A DNA stretch of 64,000 bases from Micromonospora_G sp044901685 (GTDB taxonomy: Bacteria > Actinomycetota > Actinomycetes > Mycobacteriales > Micromonosporaceae), in NCBI RefSeq assembly GCF_044901685.1, contig NZ_JBJDPS010000008.1:1-64000 (forward strand), read 5' to 3'. The translations under genes were made by a program, and so were the position numbers. The notes under the pieces are model-generated. The model did no database searches and was not told the DNA's origin. It saw only the letters and a list, made by a program, of their open reading frames with translations. Every line of letters begins with the position of its first letter. Within the stretch, counting starts at the first letter, position 1. Below are positions 50,115 to 58,378 of this stretch, one piece after another.

Positions 50115-52823
50115 CTACTTCTTGGCCACGTCGATGTCGGTGCGACGGGGCGGAAGCGGGTACGCCGGGTCGAGGTAGAAGCTGGGGTGCGGCGGCTGGT
50201 TGTAGGTGATGTTTTCGCAGGCCACCTGGTTGCGGTACTGCGGATCGTGCATCAGGGTGCGGATCTTGTGCTCGGTCGGAATGGTGGTGGTGTACAGGCG
50301 CAGTTTGTCGTCGCCGACCCGCCAGACGACCTCCTCCCGCCAGTCACCGAGCAGGTCGGCCGAGAGCGTCGGGGTCGACTTGCTGCCGTTGTTGGCGGAG
50401 GCGTCCGTCGCCACCAGCAGGTCGGTCTTGTTGACCGTGCCCGGCCGGGTGCTGTAGTCGGTGTCCGCCTTGGAGATCCGGTTGCTGTCGAGCAGCTCGC
50501 GGGTCAGGTCGCCGTCCCAGTAGACGAGGAAGTTCTGCGGCAGGTTGCCCGAGCCGTAGAGCCGTTCGCCGGTGACCGCGCTGTAGACCGAACCGTTGGA
50601 CCAGTACTCGGCGCCGGGACTGTTCGGGTCGATGTTGCCCGCCACCCCTCGGCCGTTGTCCTTGCCCGCGTAGAACGCGGTCGTCAACTCGCCGGTCACC
50701 GGGTCGTAGACGCCGCCACCGGGGCGTACGCCGTCGACCGTGTTGCCGGCCCGGTCCTTCGCGTCCTGCCAGGCGTTCCACGCCTCCTGCACCATGAACA
50801 CCTCCGGGCCGGGGCGGTCCGGGTTCAGGTCGCCGACGTGCATGGCGTCACCGTGAGCGAGGTAGACGAACCGCGCGTTCTCGTCCGGGTTCCTGATCTG
50901 CGGGGTCAGGTCGACGTTGGTGGCCGGCGGCGGCGACGGGAACCAGGTGTTGGCCACCGTCTTGAGCGCCAGGTTGTCGTCCAGCACCATCGCGCCGTAC
51001 ACGATCTCGTCCTTGGCGTCGCCGTCCACGTCGGCGACCATCAGGCTGTGCGCGCCCCGCTCCTCGCCGACCTTCGGGTCGGGGAGCCGGTCGGAGTCGA
51101 AGGTGTCGCCGAGCACCAGTTGGTCACCCCGCATCGAGTACGCCGCGACCGTCGTCTTGGCGTAGTAACCGCGCGCCATGATCGCGCTCGGGTGTACGCC
51201 GTCCAGGTAGGCCACCCCGGCCAGGAACCGGTTGGACCGGTTGCCCTGCGGGTCGCCCCACGGGAAGTAGCCCCACCGGGTGCTCGGGTTCTGCCAGTAG
51301 GGATCGATCTCGGCCTTGAAGAACGCGCCCCGGTGGTCGACCGGCGCGGCACCCCAGTTCGGCTCGCCGTACGGGAAGGCGTAGTCGACCGTGTCCAGCA
51401 CCCGGCCGGTGGCGCCGTCGAACGCGGTCAGGTACTCGTTGCTGGTGCCGATCGGCCCGTAGGCGTAGACCTTGCCCCACTGCCGCACGTTCTGCTCCGG
51501 TGGCGTGTTGCCACCCGGCAGCACCCAGGAGACGCTGTACGTGTTCATCGCGTCGGTGAACCTGTCCAGCTTCGCCTCGTCACCGCTGGTGATGTACGAC
51601 TGGATCTTCTCCGCGGTGGCCCGGTTGTCGCCGACCACGTCCCGCACCTGGTAGGTGCCGTCGGCGAGGACCCTGCCGGTGGTGGTGCCGTCGGCGGTCT
51701 TGATGACCAGTTCGGACCGGCCGTCACCGTTGAAGTCGGCGACGACGAGTTGGGTGTCGTGCGCCCCGGCACGGATGTTGTAGCCGACGTTGACCCGCCA
51801 GAGCAGCGTGCCGTCGAGCTTGTACGCGTCGACGATGGCCGGCGCGGTGAAGCCGTACACCGAGGAGTCCTTGCTGTCGCTCGGGTCCCACTTCAGGATC
51901 AGCTCGTAGCCGCCGTCGCCGTCCAGGTCACCGACGCTGGCGTCGTTGGCCGAGTAGGTGGCGGTGTTGGTCCGCAGCGTGCCGTCGGGGTTCTTCGCGT
52001 ACGCCAGCCTCGGTCCCCGGTCGAGTTCGTCGACGTACCGGGTGAAGGTCTTGTCCAGCTCGGCGAAGAGCCTGTCGCTGATGCCGTACCGGTCACCGCC
52101 CTTCCAGGTCGCCCGGGTGCCGAACGGATTCCTCGGCGCCCACGACGGATCGCCCAGGTACGTCCGGAACGGCGCGATCAACGCCGCGAACTCCGCCTCG
52201 GTCAGACCGGCCGGGTTCTCGCGCGCCTCCCGCACCCGCCGCAGCAGGTCCATGTCCACCGGCTCGTACTGCTTGCCCGAGACCGTGGTGGGGTAGGTCT
52301 GCAACACCGGCGTGATGGCCGGTGGGGGCTGCTTGAGCTGGATGTCCCGGTACTGCTGGGCCAGTGGCGTGGCCGGTGCCGACTTGGGCCGGGTCACCCC
52401 GTTGACGATCGCCGCGATTCGGTACGACGACGTGACCGTACCCGCCGGGTCGGTGAAGTTGCTGCTTCCGGTCACCGTGCCGACCAACCTGTTGTCCCGG
52501 TACACCCGGTACACCACGTCATCCGGCTCGTCACCCAGAAAACGCCAACTCAGGAAAACACCCTCGGCCACCTTGACCGCCACCAGACCACGGTCCAGGT
52601 ATTCGAGCTGACGCAACGCCGGACCGGGATCGGCCACGGCGGCCGACGGGGCCACCAGCCCGGTCGCGACCAACGGGAGCGCCGCCAGCAGCGCCACCGT
52701 ACGGCGCAGCCGCTGGCCCCTCTGTTCTCTGTTCCGGACGGGCGTTCTCGGCGGTGACCCGGACCCGCCCCAGCGCGGTGCCTGGGGGTCGGTTCGAGGT
52801 CGGGACGGGGGTGACTGCGGCAT
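50115..52823 (-). CDS. secreted rhamnogalacturonan lyase (PL11), upstream copy
   Basis: The 902-residue paralogue of the next gene has an N-terminal extension of about 28 residues before the signal segment (TVALLAALPLVATGLVAPSA). The propeller motifs GDLDGDGGYELILKWDP and VVADFNGDGRSELVIKTADG are kept; the insert around residues 540-560 is shorter. ATG 52823 has a strong AGGAGG site, so the extension is probably translated. It heads the operon under a TTGACA-N18-TATCTT promoter with a LacI-type operator just downstream. Confidence 0.9.
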   Translation of the reverse strand: MPQSPPSRPRTDPQAPRWGGSGSPPRTPVRNREQRGQRLRRTVALLAALPLVATGLVAPSAAVADPGPALRQLEYLDRGLVAVKVAEGVFLSWRFLGDEPDDVVYRVYRDNRLVGTVTGSSNFTDPAGTVTSSYRIAAIVNGVTRPKSAPATPLAQQYRDIQLKQPPPAITPVLQTYPTTVSGKQYEPVDMDLLRRVREARENPAGLTEAEFAALIAPFRTYLGDPSWAPRNPFGTRATWKGGDRYGISDRLFAELDKTFTRYVDELDRGPRLAYAKNPDGTLRTNTATYSANDASVGDLDGDGGYELILKWDPSDSKDSSVYGFTAPAIVDAYKLDGTLLWRVNVGYNIRAGAHDTQLVVADFNGDGRSELVIKTADGTTTGRVLADGTYQVRDVVGDNRATAEKIQSYITSGDEAKLDRFTDAMNTYSVSWVLPGGNTPPEQNVRQWGKVYAYGPIGTSNEYLTAFDGATGRVLDTVDYAFPYGEPNWGAAPVDHRGAFFKAEIDPYWQNPSTRWGYFPWGDPQGNRSNRFLAGVAYLDGVHPSAIMARGYYAKTTVAAYSMRGDQLVLGDTFDSDRLPDPKVGEERGAHSLMVADVDGDAKDEIVYGAMVLDDNLALKTVANTWFPSPPPATNVDLTPQIRNPDENARFVYLAHGDAMHVGDLNPDRPGPEVFMVQEAWNAWQDAKDRAGNTVDGVRPGGGVYDPVTGELTTAFYAGKDNGRGVAGNIDPNSPGAEYWSNGSVYSAVTGERLYGSGNLPQNFLVYWDGDLTRELLDSNRISKADTDYSTRPGTVNKTDLLVATDASANNGSKSTPTLSADLLGDWREEVVWRVGDDKLRLYTTTIPTEHKIRTLMHDPQYRNQVACENITYNQPPHPSFYLDPAYPLPPRRTDIDVAKK

Positions 52824-52866
52824 GTCGGAGCCTCCTGAGGGGAGCGGGGGAATTTCCGCAAGGAGA

Positions 52867-52878
52867 TGAACCGTTTCA
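52867..52878 (-). promoter_or_regulatory. LacI-type operator-like site 1
   Basis: TGAACCGTTTCA resembles the degenerate TGAAAC/GTTTCA palindrome of LacI/GalR sugar-responsive repressors. It lies 14 bases downstream of the -10, in the transcribed leader, where a bound repressor would block RNA polymerase. Confidence 0.5.
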
Positions 52879-52891
52879 ATAAGCCGCGGCC

Positions 52892-52921
52892 AAGATATCG
52901 AGGGCGTTACGAGGGTGTCAA
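52892..52921 (-). promoter_or_regulatory. promoter of the rhamnogalacturonan lyase operon
   Basis: On the minus strand TTGACA (52921 to 52916) is followed after 18 bases by TATCTT (52897 to 52892). The lyase start codon is about 70 bases further on. Confidence 0.65.
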
Positions 52922-53018
52922 GGAAAACTATGGCTTCGGCGGCTCGGCGACCGTTTTCAGCAGATAGAAGCCGAGAACGATTGACGCAGCCGCCGAGCCG
53001 CCGGTAACTTCCGAAGAT

Positions 53019-53030
53019 TGAACTGTTTCA
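53019..53030 (-). promoter_or_regulatory. LacI-type operator-like site 2
   Basis: TGAACTGTTTCA differs from site 1 at one base and is about 150 bases upstream of it, on the far side of the promoter. Two such sites could allow looping by a LacI-type repressor. No lacI gene is in the window. Confidence 0.5.
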
Positions 53031-53048
53031 GCCGAACCCGGGCTGGAC

Positions 53049-53768
53049 TCAGACCTGGCCGCCGAAGAAGCCGAACCGGGAGAGCGGCCCGACCAGTTCG
53101 CGCTCCTCGTACGCGAGGTGTGAGAGCAGCGCGTCGGTGAGCACGTCGACCGCCTCCTGGATGCCGGAGAGGTCGTCCGGGTGACGGACCAGGTCGACCA
53201 GTGCCCGGTCCACCGATTCGAGCACCTCGTGGATCACCTGGTGCTCCTGGTCCAGCCGTTCGATCACGGCGGCCAGTCTGCGGTCGGAGGCGCGCAGGTA
53301 CGGGAAGATGCTGCCGCTCTCCATCGTGTGGTGCTGGGTGAGCGAGACGCAGTACGACTGGCAGAACGATCCCAGGGTCCAGTTGTTCGAGCGCAGCGTC
53401 ATCGCGTTCAACTCACCCCGGGCGGCGCCGACGTCGATCGCGTTGGCGCGTACCTGGTCCAGGATGTCGCGTACCCGGGCGAGCTCGGTCCGGTAGTGGT
53501 CGTGCACCTCGATCAGGTGCTTGCCGGCGGAGAGTCCCCGGCCGGAGAACCGCACCTCCCCGTCGGGCTCGGGAGCGCTCGGCCGGGTGCTCTCGTCCCA
53601 GACCTCGGTGGCGCTGTGCCGGCGGGTCGGAGCGGGCGTCGGAACCAGCCCGGTACGGGCGGTCAGCCAGTGTTCGGTGTCGGTCACGTGGTCCTCGTCC
53701 TCGTCGTGCTCATGCTCGTGCTCGTACTCGTGCTCGTCGTGCCGCCTCACCTCGGCCAGTCTCGCCAC
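53049..53768 (-). CDS. hemerythrin-domain protein with an acidic His-rich N-terminus
   Basis: The product is 239 residues from GTG 53768, or about 212 from GTG 53687. The C-terminal hemerythrin-like four-helix domain is seen in HLIEVHDHYRTELARVRDIL, SLTQHHTMESGSIFPYLRAS and LDQEHQVIHEVLESVDRAL. LLSHLAYEERELVGPL closes it, with His/Glu ligands for a di-iron site. If the longer start is used, the first 30 residues form an unusual HDEHEYEHEHEHDEDEDH run that could bind metals. It overlaps the upstream hemerythrin gene by 22 bases. Confidence 0.82.
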   Translation of the reverse strand: MARLAEVRRHDEHEYEHEHEHDEDEDHVTDTEHWLTARTGLVPTPAPTRRHSATEVWDESTRPSAPEPDGEVRFSGRGLSAGKHLIEVHDHYRTELARVRDILDQVRANAIDVGAARGELNAMTLRSNNWTLGSFCQSYCVSLTQHHTMESGSIFPYLRASDRRLAAVIERLDQEHQVIHEVLESVDRALVDLVRHPDDLSGIQEAVDVLTDALLSHLAYEERELVGPLSRFGFFGGQV

Positions 53769-54265
53769 CGCCGCAGGGTAGGGGTGATCGTGGCCTCCTC
53801 CAGATCGAGGTGGGCCAGCAGGACCGTCCGCACCTCGGCCAGGGTGAGCAGCAGTCGCTTCCGGGTCTCCGGGCGGTCGTCACCACTGAGCAGGTCGGCC
53901 AGCGACGTGACCTGGTCCAACAGGTCGGAGATCCGACGGTGGTCGGCCTGGAGCCGGTTGACCGCCGGAATCAGGGCCGGGTTGGCCCGACGCAACGCGG
54001 GGAAGAGGCGGACGTCCTCGTTGCCATGGTGGCTGTGCACCAGCCGGCACCAGGTGAGACAGTTCGTCCGGAGTTGCCAGAGCGGGCTGCGGGTCTGCAA
54101 CGAATGGACGGTGGACCGGACCCGCTCCGGCGCCGAGCCGCGCTGGATCTCGTCCGCGAGCTGGCGGAGCTGGTTGAGGTCCCGGCGGAGCACCCCGTGG
54201 ATCCACTTCAGCTCCTTGACCAGGTGCTCGCCCGGCGCCTCCCTGGTCCCACGGCCACGCTTCAT
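53747..54265 (-). CDS. hemerythrin-domain protein
   Basis: The 172-residue four-helix hemerythrin-like protein shows EHLVKELKWIHGVLRRDLNQ, RLVHSHHGNEDVRLFPALRR, ADHRRISDLLDQVTSLADLL and LLAHLDLEEATITPTLRRW. Di-iron or oxygen/nitric oxide binding is the family norm. It lies divergently from a MarR regulator and overlaps a second hemerythrin gene downstream, so the three probably form one regulated unit. Confidence 0.85.
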   Translation of the reverse strand: MKRGRGTREAPGEHLVKELKWIHGVLRRDLNQLRQLADEIQRGSAPERVRSTVHSLQTRSPLWQLRTNCLTWCRLVHSHHGNEDVRLFPALRRANPALIPAVNRLQADHRRISDLLDQVTSLADLLSGDDRPETRKRLLLTLAEVRTVLLAHLDLEEATITPTLRRWRDWPR

Positions 54266-54302
54266 GGGCCCGACCGTACCAGATCATTCAGGGACACAAA
54301 TA

Positions 54303-54318
54303 ATTAGCGGACCCTAAT
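54303..54318. promoter_or_regulatory. inverted repeat between hemerythrin and MarR genes
   Basis: ATTAG-N6-CTAAT, within TAATTAGCGGACCCTAATCA, is a dyad in an AT-rich patch 27 bases before the MarR start. It is a candidate MarR operator for both directions. Confidence 0.5.
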
Positions 54319-54344
54319 CATCTTGGCTCTGTTAGCATGACGCC

Positions 54345-54809
54345 ATGACGGTCGAGGAGACCCGGTGCCGGCGGGCGATGGACCGCATCGGCCTGCTGCT
54401 GGCCCGGCACGGGGGGATCAGCAACGCCCGGTTACGGCAGGCGCTCGAGGCAACCGGCCTGACCACCCGGCAGGGCATGACACTGATGCACCTGGCCGAG
54501 ACCGGCCCGATCGGACAGCAGGCGCTGATGGAGGCGATCGGGGTCGACGCGAGCGCGTTGGTCGCCATCCTGAACGACCTCGAACGGGACAACCTGGTCG
54601 AACGGCGCCGGGACCCGGCCGACCGGCGTCGCCACATCGTGCTGCTCACCGAGGCCGGCACCGAGGTCCTGACCGGGGTCGACACCGCGATGACGGCGGT
54701 GGAGCGCGAACTCCTCGCCCACCTCACCCCGGCCGAGGTCGCCACCCTGCACGACCTGCTGACCAGGATCAACACCAGCGCGCACGACGAGGCCTGCGCC
54801 GGGAGCTGA
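54345..54809 (+). CDS. MarR-family transcriptional regulator
   Basis: The 154-residue winged-helix regulator has LEATGLTTRQGMTLMHLAET, ALMEAIGVDASALVAILNDL and the wing RRDPADRRRHIVLLTEAGTE. ATG 54345 follows the operator-like repeat. It likely controls itself and the divergent hemerythrin pair. Two cysteines (C7 and the C-terminal EACAGS) might allow redox sensing, which is speculation. Confidence 0.92.
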   Translation: MTVEETRCRRAMDRIGLLLARHGGISNARLRQALEATGLTTRQGMTLMHLAETGPIGQQALMEAIGVDASALVAILNDLERDNLVERRRDPADRRRHIVLLTEAGTEVLTGVDTAMTAVERELLAHLTPAEVATLHDLLTRINTSAHDEACAGS

Positions 54810-54937
54810 GCCGCCCGCCCACAGCCTGGAGCACCGGCAGGGGTACGCCGGTCCCCAACGGGTACGCCTCAACCGTCGACCCCGGGTCGCGCGAAGTCGC
54901 GTGGACCGCCCGGGTCGCATCGGGGAGGAGGCGTCAC

Positions 54938-55987
54938 ATGTTCGGGTTGCCGACCGAAGAGGATCCTCGCCTGGAGGCCACCTTCCGGTCCGACCGGGCC
55001 TGGAGCGGAGTGACCACCAGTGGCGACGGGCGGATGTTCGTCAGCTTTCCGGGCGCCGACAGTCCCGGTGTTCAGGTCGCGGAACTCGGCTCCGACGGGC
55101 AGATAGTGCCCTATCCGGACGAGACCTGGAACACGGTTCGCCAGGACAACGACCCGACAAACACCTTCGTACGGGTCAACGCGTTGCGGGTCGGTCCGGA
55201 CGGGCGGCTCTGGATCGTCGACGCGGGTGCGCCGGGAGTCGGTCGTGCCGCCGTACCGGGTGGGGCGCGGCTGATCGTGGTCAACCTGAGCACGGACACG
55301 GTCAGCGACATCTACGACCTGGGTCCGATCACCAAGCCGCACAGTTACCTTGACGACCTCCGCTTCAACGGTGACCACATCTATCTCACCGACGCGGGTG
55401 AGCCGGGGCTGATCGTGCTCGACCTCGCCACCGCCGAACTGCGGCGAGTGCTGGACGACCACCCGAGCGCGTCCGACCAGCGCCCGATGTACGCCGACGG
55501 CCAACTGCTGCGTACGCCCGACGGCGGCGAGGTGCGGATCCACACCGACCAGCTCGAGGTCTCCCCGGACGGCCGCCAGCTCTATTTCCAGCCGGCCTCC
55601 GGGCCGATGTCCCGGATCGCGACCCGCTGGCTGGACGACCCGCTGGCCACCCCCGGCGAGCTGTCCGACCAGGTCGAGACGTGGTTGGACACTCCCACAA
55701 CCGGCGGCACCGCGATCGACGCGAACGGCGTCATCTACCTCAACGACGCCAACCAGCGGCGGTTGCTCGCGATCACCCCGGACCGCGAGGTGGAGACGCT
55801 GGTCGCCGATCCCCGCCTGGTCTGGGCCGACGCGATGTGGCTCGACGGCCAGGGTGACCTCTGGATCCCGGTGCCCCAGCTCAACCGCAGCGCGGGCTTC
55901 AACGGTGGTGAGCAGGCGATCGAGTATCCGGTGTGGATCTACAAGATGCACGTCGGGGCGATGCCGGCGGCAAACGACCACCGCTGA
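54938..55987 (+). CDS. SMP-30/major royal jelly-type beta-propeller protein
   Basis: The 349-residue protein has no signal peptide. Propeller motifs include GRMFVSFPGADSPGVQVAEL, LRVGPDGRLWIVDAG, KPHSYLDDLRFNGDHIYLTD, LEVSPDGRQLYFQPASGPMS and GVIYLNDANQRRLLAITPD. This is the MRJP/yellow/gluconolactonase-like layout; bacterial members are often lactonases. ATG 54938 has GGGGAGGAGGCG before it. The 128-base gap after the MarR gene suggests a separate transcript. Confidence 0.85.
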   Translation: MFGLPTEEDPRLEATFRSDRAWSGVTTSGDGRMFVSFPGADSPGVQVAELGSDGQIVPYPDETWNTVRQDNDPTNTFVRVNALRVGPDGRLWIVDAGAPGVGRAAVPGGARLIVVNLSTDTVSDIYDLGPITKPHSYLDDLRFNGDHIYLTDAGEPGLIVLDLATAELRRVLDDHPSASDQRPMYADGQLLRTPDGGEVRIHTDQLEVSPDGRQLYFQPASGPMSRIATRWLDDPLATPGELSDQVETWLDTPTTGGTAIDANGVIYLNDANQRRLLAITPDREVETLVADPRLVWADAMWLDGQGDLWIPVPQLNRSAGFNGGEQAIEYPVWIYKMHVGAMPAANDHR

Positions 55988-56008
55988 CCGGGAACGTACC
56001 GGGAATGG

Positions 56009-56057
56009 ATCATGCATGATTACGGTACTTGTCGGATATGTGAGACTAAGCTAAAGT
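56009..56057 (+). promoter_or_regulatory. promoter and palindrome upstream of the 67-residue gene
   Basis: ATCATGCATGAT (56009-56020) is a perfect 12-bp palindrome followed by TTGTCG-N17-TAAAGT (56029-56057). The start codon is 127 bases further. It is a candidate regulated promoter, with the palindrome as a possible site for the nearby XRE regulator. Confidence 0.5.
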
Positions 56058-56183
56058 TAAGGCAGTTTTGATGCCGTGTCGTGCGGCAAACTCGGTTGGC
56101 CGTCGAACGCCGCGCCGCATAATGCTTCGCAGGTCGCCAGGCATCCGGCCAAAAGCGACAAACCAAGAGTGAAAGGTGGAGCC

Positions 56184-56387
56184 GTGAAGCTCACCTTCGT
56201 TCGCAAGACTGCGCTGTCCCAGGTGAACAACTGCCCGTCGCTATACCGCACCGACCGCGACACGTTTGTCGTACAGGGATGGCGGGTGTCGGATCCGGAG
56301 GCCCTGGCGCAGCTCGACGTACCCGCGCACGAGACCGTGGTCGAGGTTCCGGTCGACGTGTTGGCGGAGATCGCCAAGGCGATGTAG
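56184..56387 (+). CDS. 67-residue conserved-looking small protein
   Basis: The protein starts at GTG 56184 behind AAAGGTGGAGCC. It reads KLTFVRKTALSQVNNCPSLY, then TFVVQGWRVSDPEALAQLDV and VVEVPVDVLAEIAKAM. It is soluble, one Cys, no known domain. Similar small proteins sit beside XRE-DUF5753 regulators in actinobacteria, as in the Scr1/Scr2 and abaA/whiJ-type loci, though those partners are usually DUF397 and this is not obviously one. A 19-bp terminator separates it from the regulator. Confidence 0.7.
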   Translation: MKLTFVRKTALSQVNNCPSLYRTDRDTFVVQGWRVSDPEALAQLDVPAHETVVEVPVDVLAEIAKAM

Positions 56388-56395
56388 TCATGGGC

Positions 56396-56447
56396 GTTCG
56401 GCTCACCGACCAGTCGGACGCGACGCGTACTGGTCGGTGAGCCGAAC
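56396..56447 (+). terminator. strong terminator between the 67-residue gene and the XRE gene
   Basis: GTTCGGCTCACCGACCAGT and its exact reverse complement form a perfect 19-bp stem with a 14-base loop, nine bases after the stop codon. It argues for separate control of the two genes. Confidence 0.8.
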
Positions 56448-56641
56448 GACCTCGGCCGGTCACCGGACGGCGGATGCGGGCACCACCGAGGCGGCCGTGG
56501 CGCCTCCCACCCGGGCCGGAGCGCCCTCCCCACCCGGTCAAGCCGTACCGGTACCGGCGGGCCAGGCCGCCTGCCCTACAGCGAGCGATGGCGTTCGAGC
56601 GGTACCGTGACGCCTACCCAAGCGCAGCTTAGGAGCAGGTG

Positions 56642-57499
56642 ATGTCCAGCAACCAGACCGGTAACGATCGAGGGGTGCTAGGGGCGAGACTGCGGGAGCT
56701 GCGGGCGCGCGAGGGCATCTCGGGCATCAACCTGGCGGGCCGACTGGGCTGGGTCCAGTCGAAGGTGTCCCGGATCGAGACCGGTCGGCAGTTGCCCACC
56801 GAGGACGACGTACGCGCCTGGGGCGAGGCGGTCAACCTCGACGACTCCCTGCTCGACGAGCTGTTACGGCAGCTACGGGAGGTGCGTGGCGAGCACATAC
56901 CGTGGCGGCGCGGGGCCAACGACCCGGCCCAGTCCGGCACCCAACGCTCCATGATGGAGCTTGCCGCCGAGGCGACCCTGGTGCGCAACTTCGAACTCGG
57001 TGTGGTCCCCGGACTGCTCCAGACCGCCGACTACGCGCGGGTACGCCTCGCCGAGAACGTCGAGTTCCACGGCGCGCCCCGGGACGACCTGGAGGAGGCG
57101 CTGCTGCTGCGGATCCAACGCCAGCAGGTGCTCTACGACTCCAGCAAGCAGTTCCGGTTCCTGGTGACCGAGTCCGTACTGCGGATGTCGCTCTGCCCGG
57201 TCGACGTGATGCGCGGGCAACTCGACCGGCTCACCGCCCTGATCGGCATGAGCAACGTCGAGTTGGGCGTCATCCCCACCAGCGCGCGCCTGCCCCTGGC
57301 CCCGCTGCACGGTTTTGTCATGTTCGACGACGCGGTCACCGTGGAGACCTGGGGTGAGGAGCAGACCTGGCAGACCTCCGCCGACGCGGAACGGTTCGGC
57401 CGGATCTTCGACCGGCTGCACGAGGTGGCCCGGCACGGCGAGGACGCGTACGTCATCCTCCGCGCCATCCTGACGGCGCTCCCCGCTCCCGCGCACTGA
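56642..57499 (+). CDS. XRE-family regulator with DUF5753 domain (Scr1-type)
   Basis: The 285-residue protein has an N-terminal helix-turn-helix, LRARE(G)ISGINLAGRLGWVQ with VSRIETGRQLPTEDDV, then DUF5753 with LVRNFELGVVPGLLQTADYA, RIQRQQVLYDSSKQFRFLVT and WQTSADAERFGRIFDRLHEV. These regulators are very common in streptomycetes and relatives and include WhiJ and antitoxin-like Scr1 proteins; they influence development or toxin control. ATG 56642 has AGGAGCAG before it; GTG 56639 is also possible. Confidence 0.92.
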   Translation: MSSNQTGNDRGVLGARLRELRAREGISGINLAGRLGWVQSKVSRIETGRQLPTEDDVRAWGEAVNLDDSLLDELLRQLREVRGEHIPWRRGANDPAQSGTQRSMMELAAEATLVRNFELGVVPGLLQTADYARVRLAENVEFHGAPRDDLEEALLLRIQRQQVLYDSSKQFRFLVTESVLRMSLCPVDVMRGQLDRLTALIGMSNVELGVIPTSARLPLAPLHGFVMFDDAVTVETWGEEQTWQTSADAERFGRIFDRLHEVARHGEDAYVILRAILTALPAPAH

Positions 57500-57548
57500 G
57501 ACCCGGTCAGGCGCACTGAGACCGGTCAGGCGCACTGAGACCGGTCAG
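57491..57548. repeat. 19-20 bp direct repeat in three copies at convergent gene ends
   Basis: GCGCACTGAGACCCGGTCAG is followed by two copies of GCGCACTGAGACCGGTCAG. The first holds the XRE stop TGA (57497-57499), the last the macrodomain stop (57545-57547 on the minus strand). It looks like a recent slippage or duplication event. Confidence 0.85.
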
Positions 57549-58378
57549 GCGCCGAACTCCCGGGCGAAGGCCGTGTGGACCGGGGTGCCGGGCAGCCTGT
57601 CGTAGATCGCGAAGACCACCTCGTCGAACCGGTCGACCTCGGCGAGCGCCTCGGCGAACGCACCCGCCACGGTGGCCGGGTCGTTGCGGAACACGCCGCA
57701 GCCCCAGGCCCCGAGCACCAGACGGTGGTGCCCGTGGGCGGCGGCGATCCGCAGCACGCGCACCGCCCGACGGCGCAGCACCGCCGGCACGTCCGCCGCG
57801 TACGCCGGCTGGTTGGCCAGGATCGCACCGAGGTTCGGCGCGGCCGAGGTGAGGAACGTGGCCCGGTACGGCCGGTCGAGCAGTTCTCCCCGGTCGTCCC
57901 GGAACACCGGCACCGCCGGTGAATAGATCACCCGGTCGCTGTAGCGCAGGTCCGCCTGGGAGCGGTGGAAGTCGTAGAACTCCCCCGCCGCGCGCAGGCA
58001 CGGGTAGAGCGCGGACGCGCGGGCGATCCCCTCCTCCTGCGCCTTCGCACCGCCGAGGAAACCTCCGCCGGGGTTCTTGGCCGACGCGAACACCAGGCAG
58101 GCCACGTCCGGGGCGAGTCGGCGGGCGGCGGCCAGGGTGGACTCCCGGGTCACCGTGACCAGCGGCGCACCGACCGGTGGACGGCCACCCGTCGGATCGG
58201 GCAGCGGGGCGTCCGGCGGGTAGTGCCGGGTGCCGGTCACCGCCGCCGTGACCGCCTCGGCGATGTCGACCTCCCGCCCGGAACGGTCACGGTAGCGGCC
58301 CGACTCGGCGATCTCCACGGTCTGCCGGGCGATCTCCCGCAGCCGGCCGCTCAGCTCTCCCGTCCCCGGGCCGCGCAC
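57545..58378 (-). CDS. microbial-type PARG / TIGR02452 macrodomain protein
   Basis: The 277-residue protein has the signature KNPGGGFLGGAKAQEEGIAR, the GGG-X6-QEE motif of bacterial poly(ADP-ribose) glycohydrolases, with both catalytic Glu residues. ADP-ribose-binding loops such as LGAWGCGVFRNDPATVAGAF follow. It should remove ADP-ribose from proteins or nucleic acids. GTG 58378 is chosen; this overlaps the Zur gene end by 28 bases, so the two are probably co-transcribed. Confidence 0.88.
   Translation of the reverse strand: MRGPGTGELSGRLREIARQTVEIAESGRYRDRSGREVDIAEAVTAAVTGTRHYPPDAPLPDPTGGRPPVGAPLVTVTRESTLAAARRLAPDVACLVFASAKNPGGGFLGGAKAQEEGIARASALYPCLRAAGEFYDFHRSQADLRYSDRVIYSPAVPVFRDDRGELLDRPYRATFLTSAAPNLGAILANQPAYAADVPAVLRRRAVRVLRIAAAHGHHRLVLGAWGCGVFRNDPATVAGAFAEALAEVDRFDEVVFAIYDRLPGTPVHTAFAREFGA

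Noticed and set aside
57491..57548. Three short direct repeats considered as a CRISPR remnant
   Set aside because: Copies are contiguous without spacers and no cas gene is present. No CRISPR array was seen anywhere in the window.
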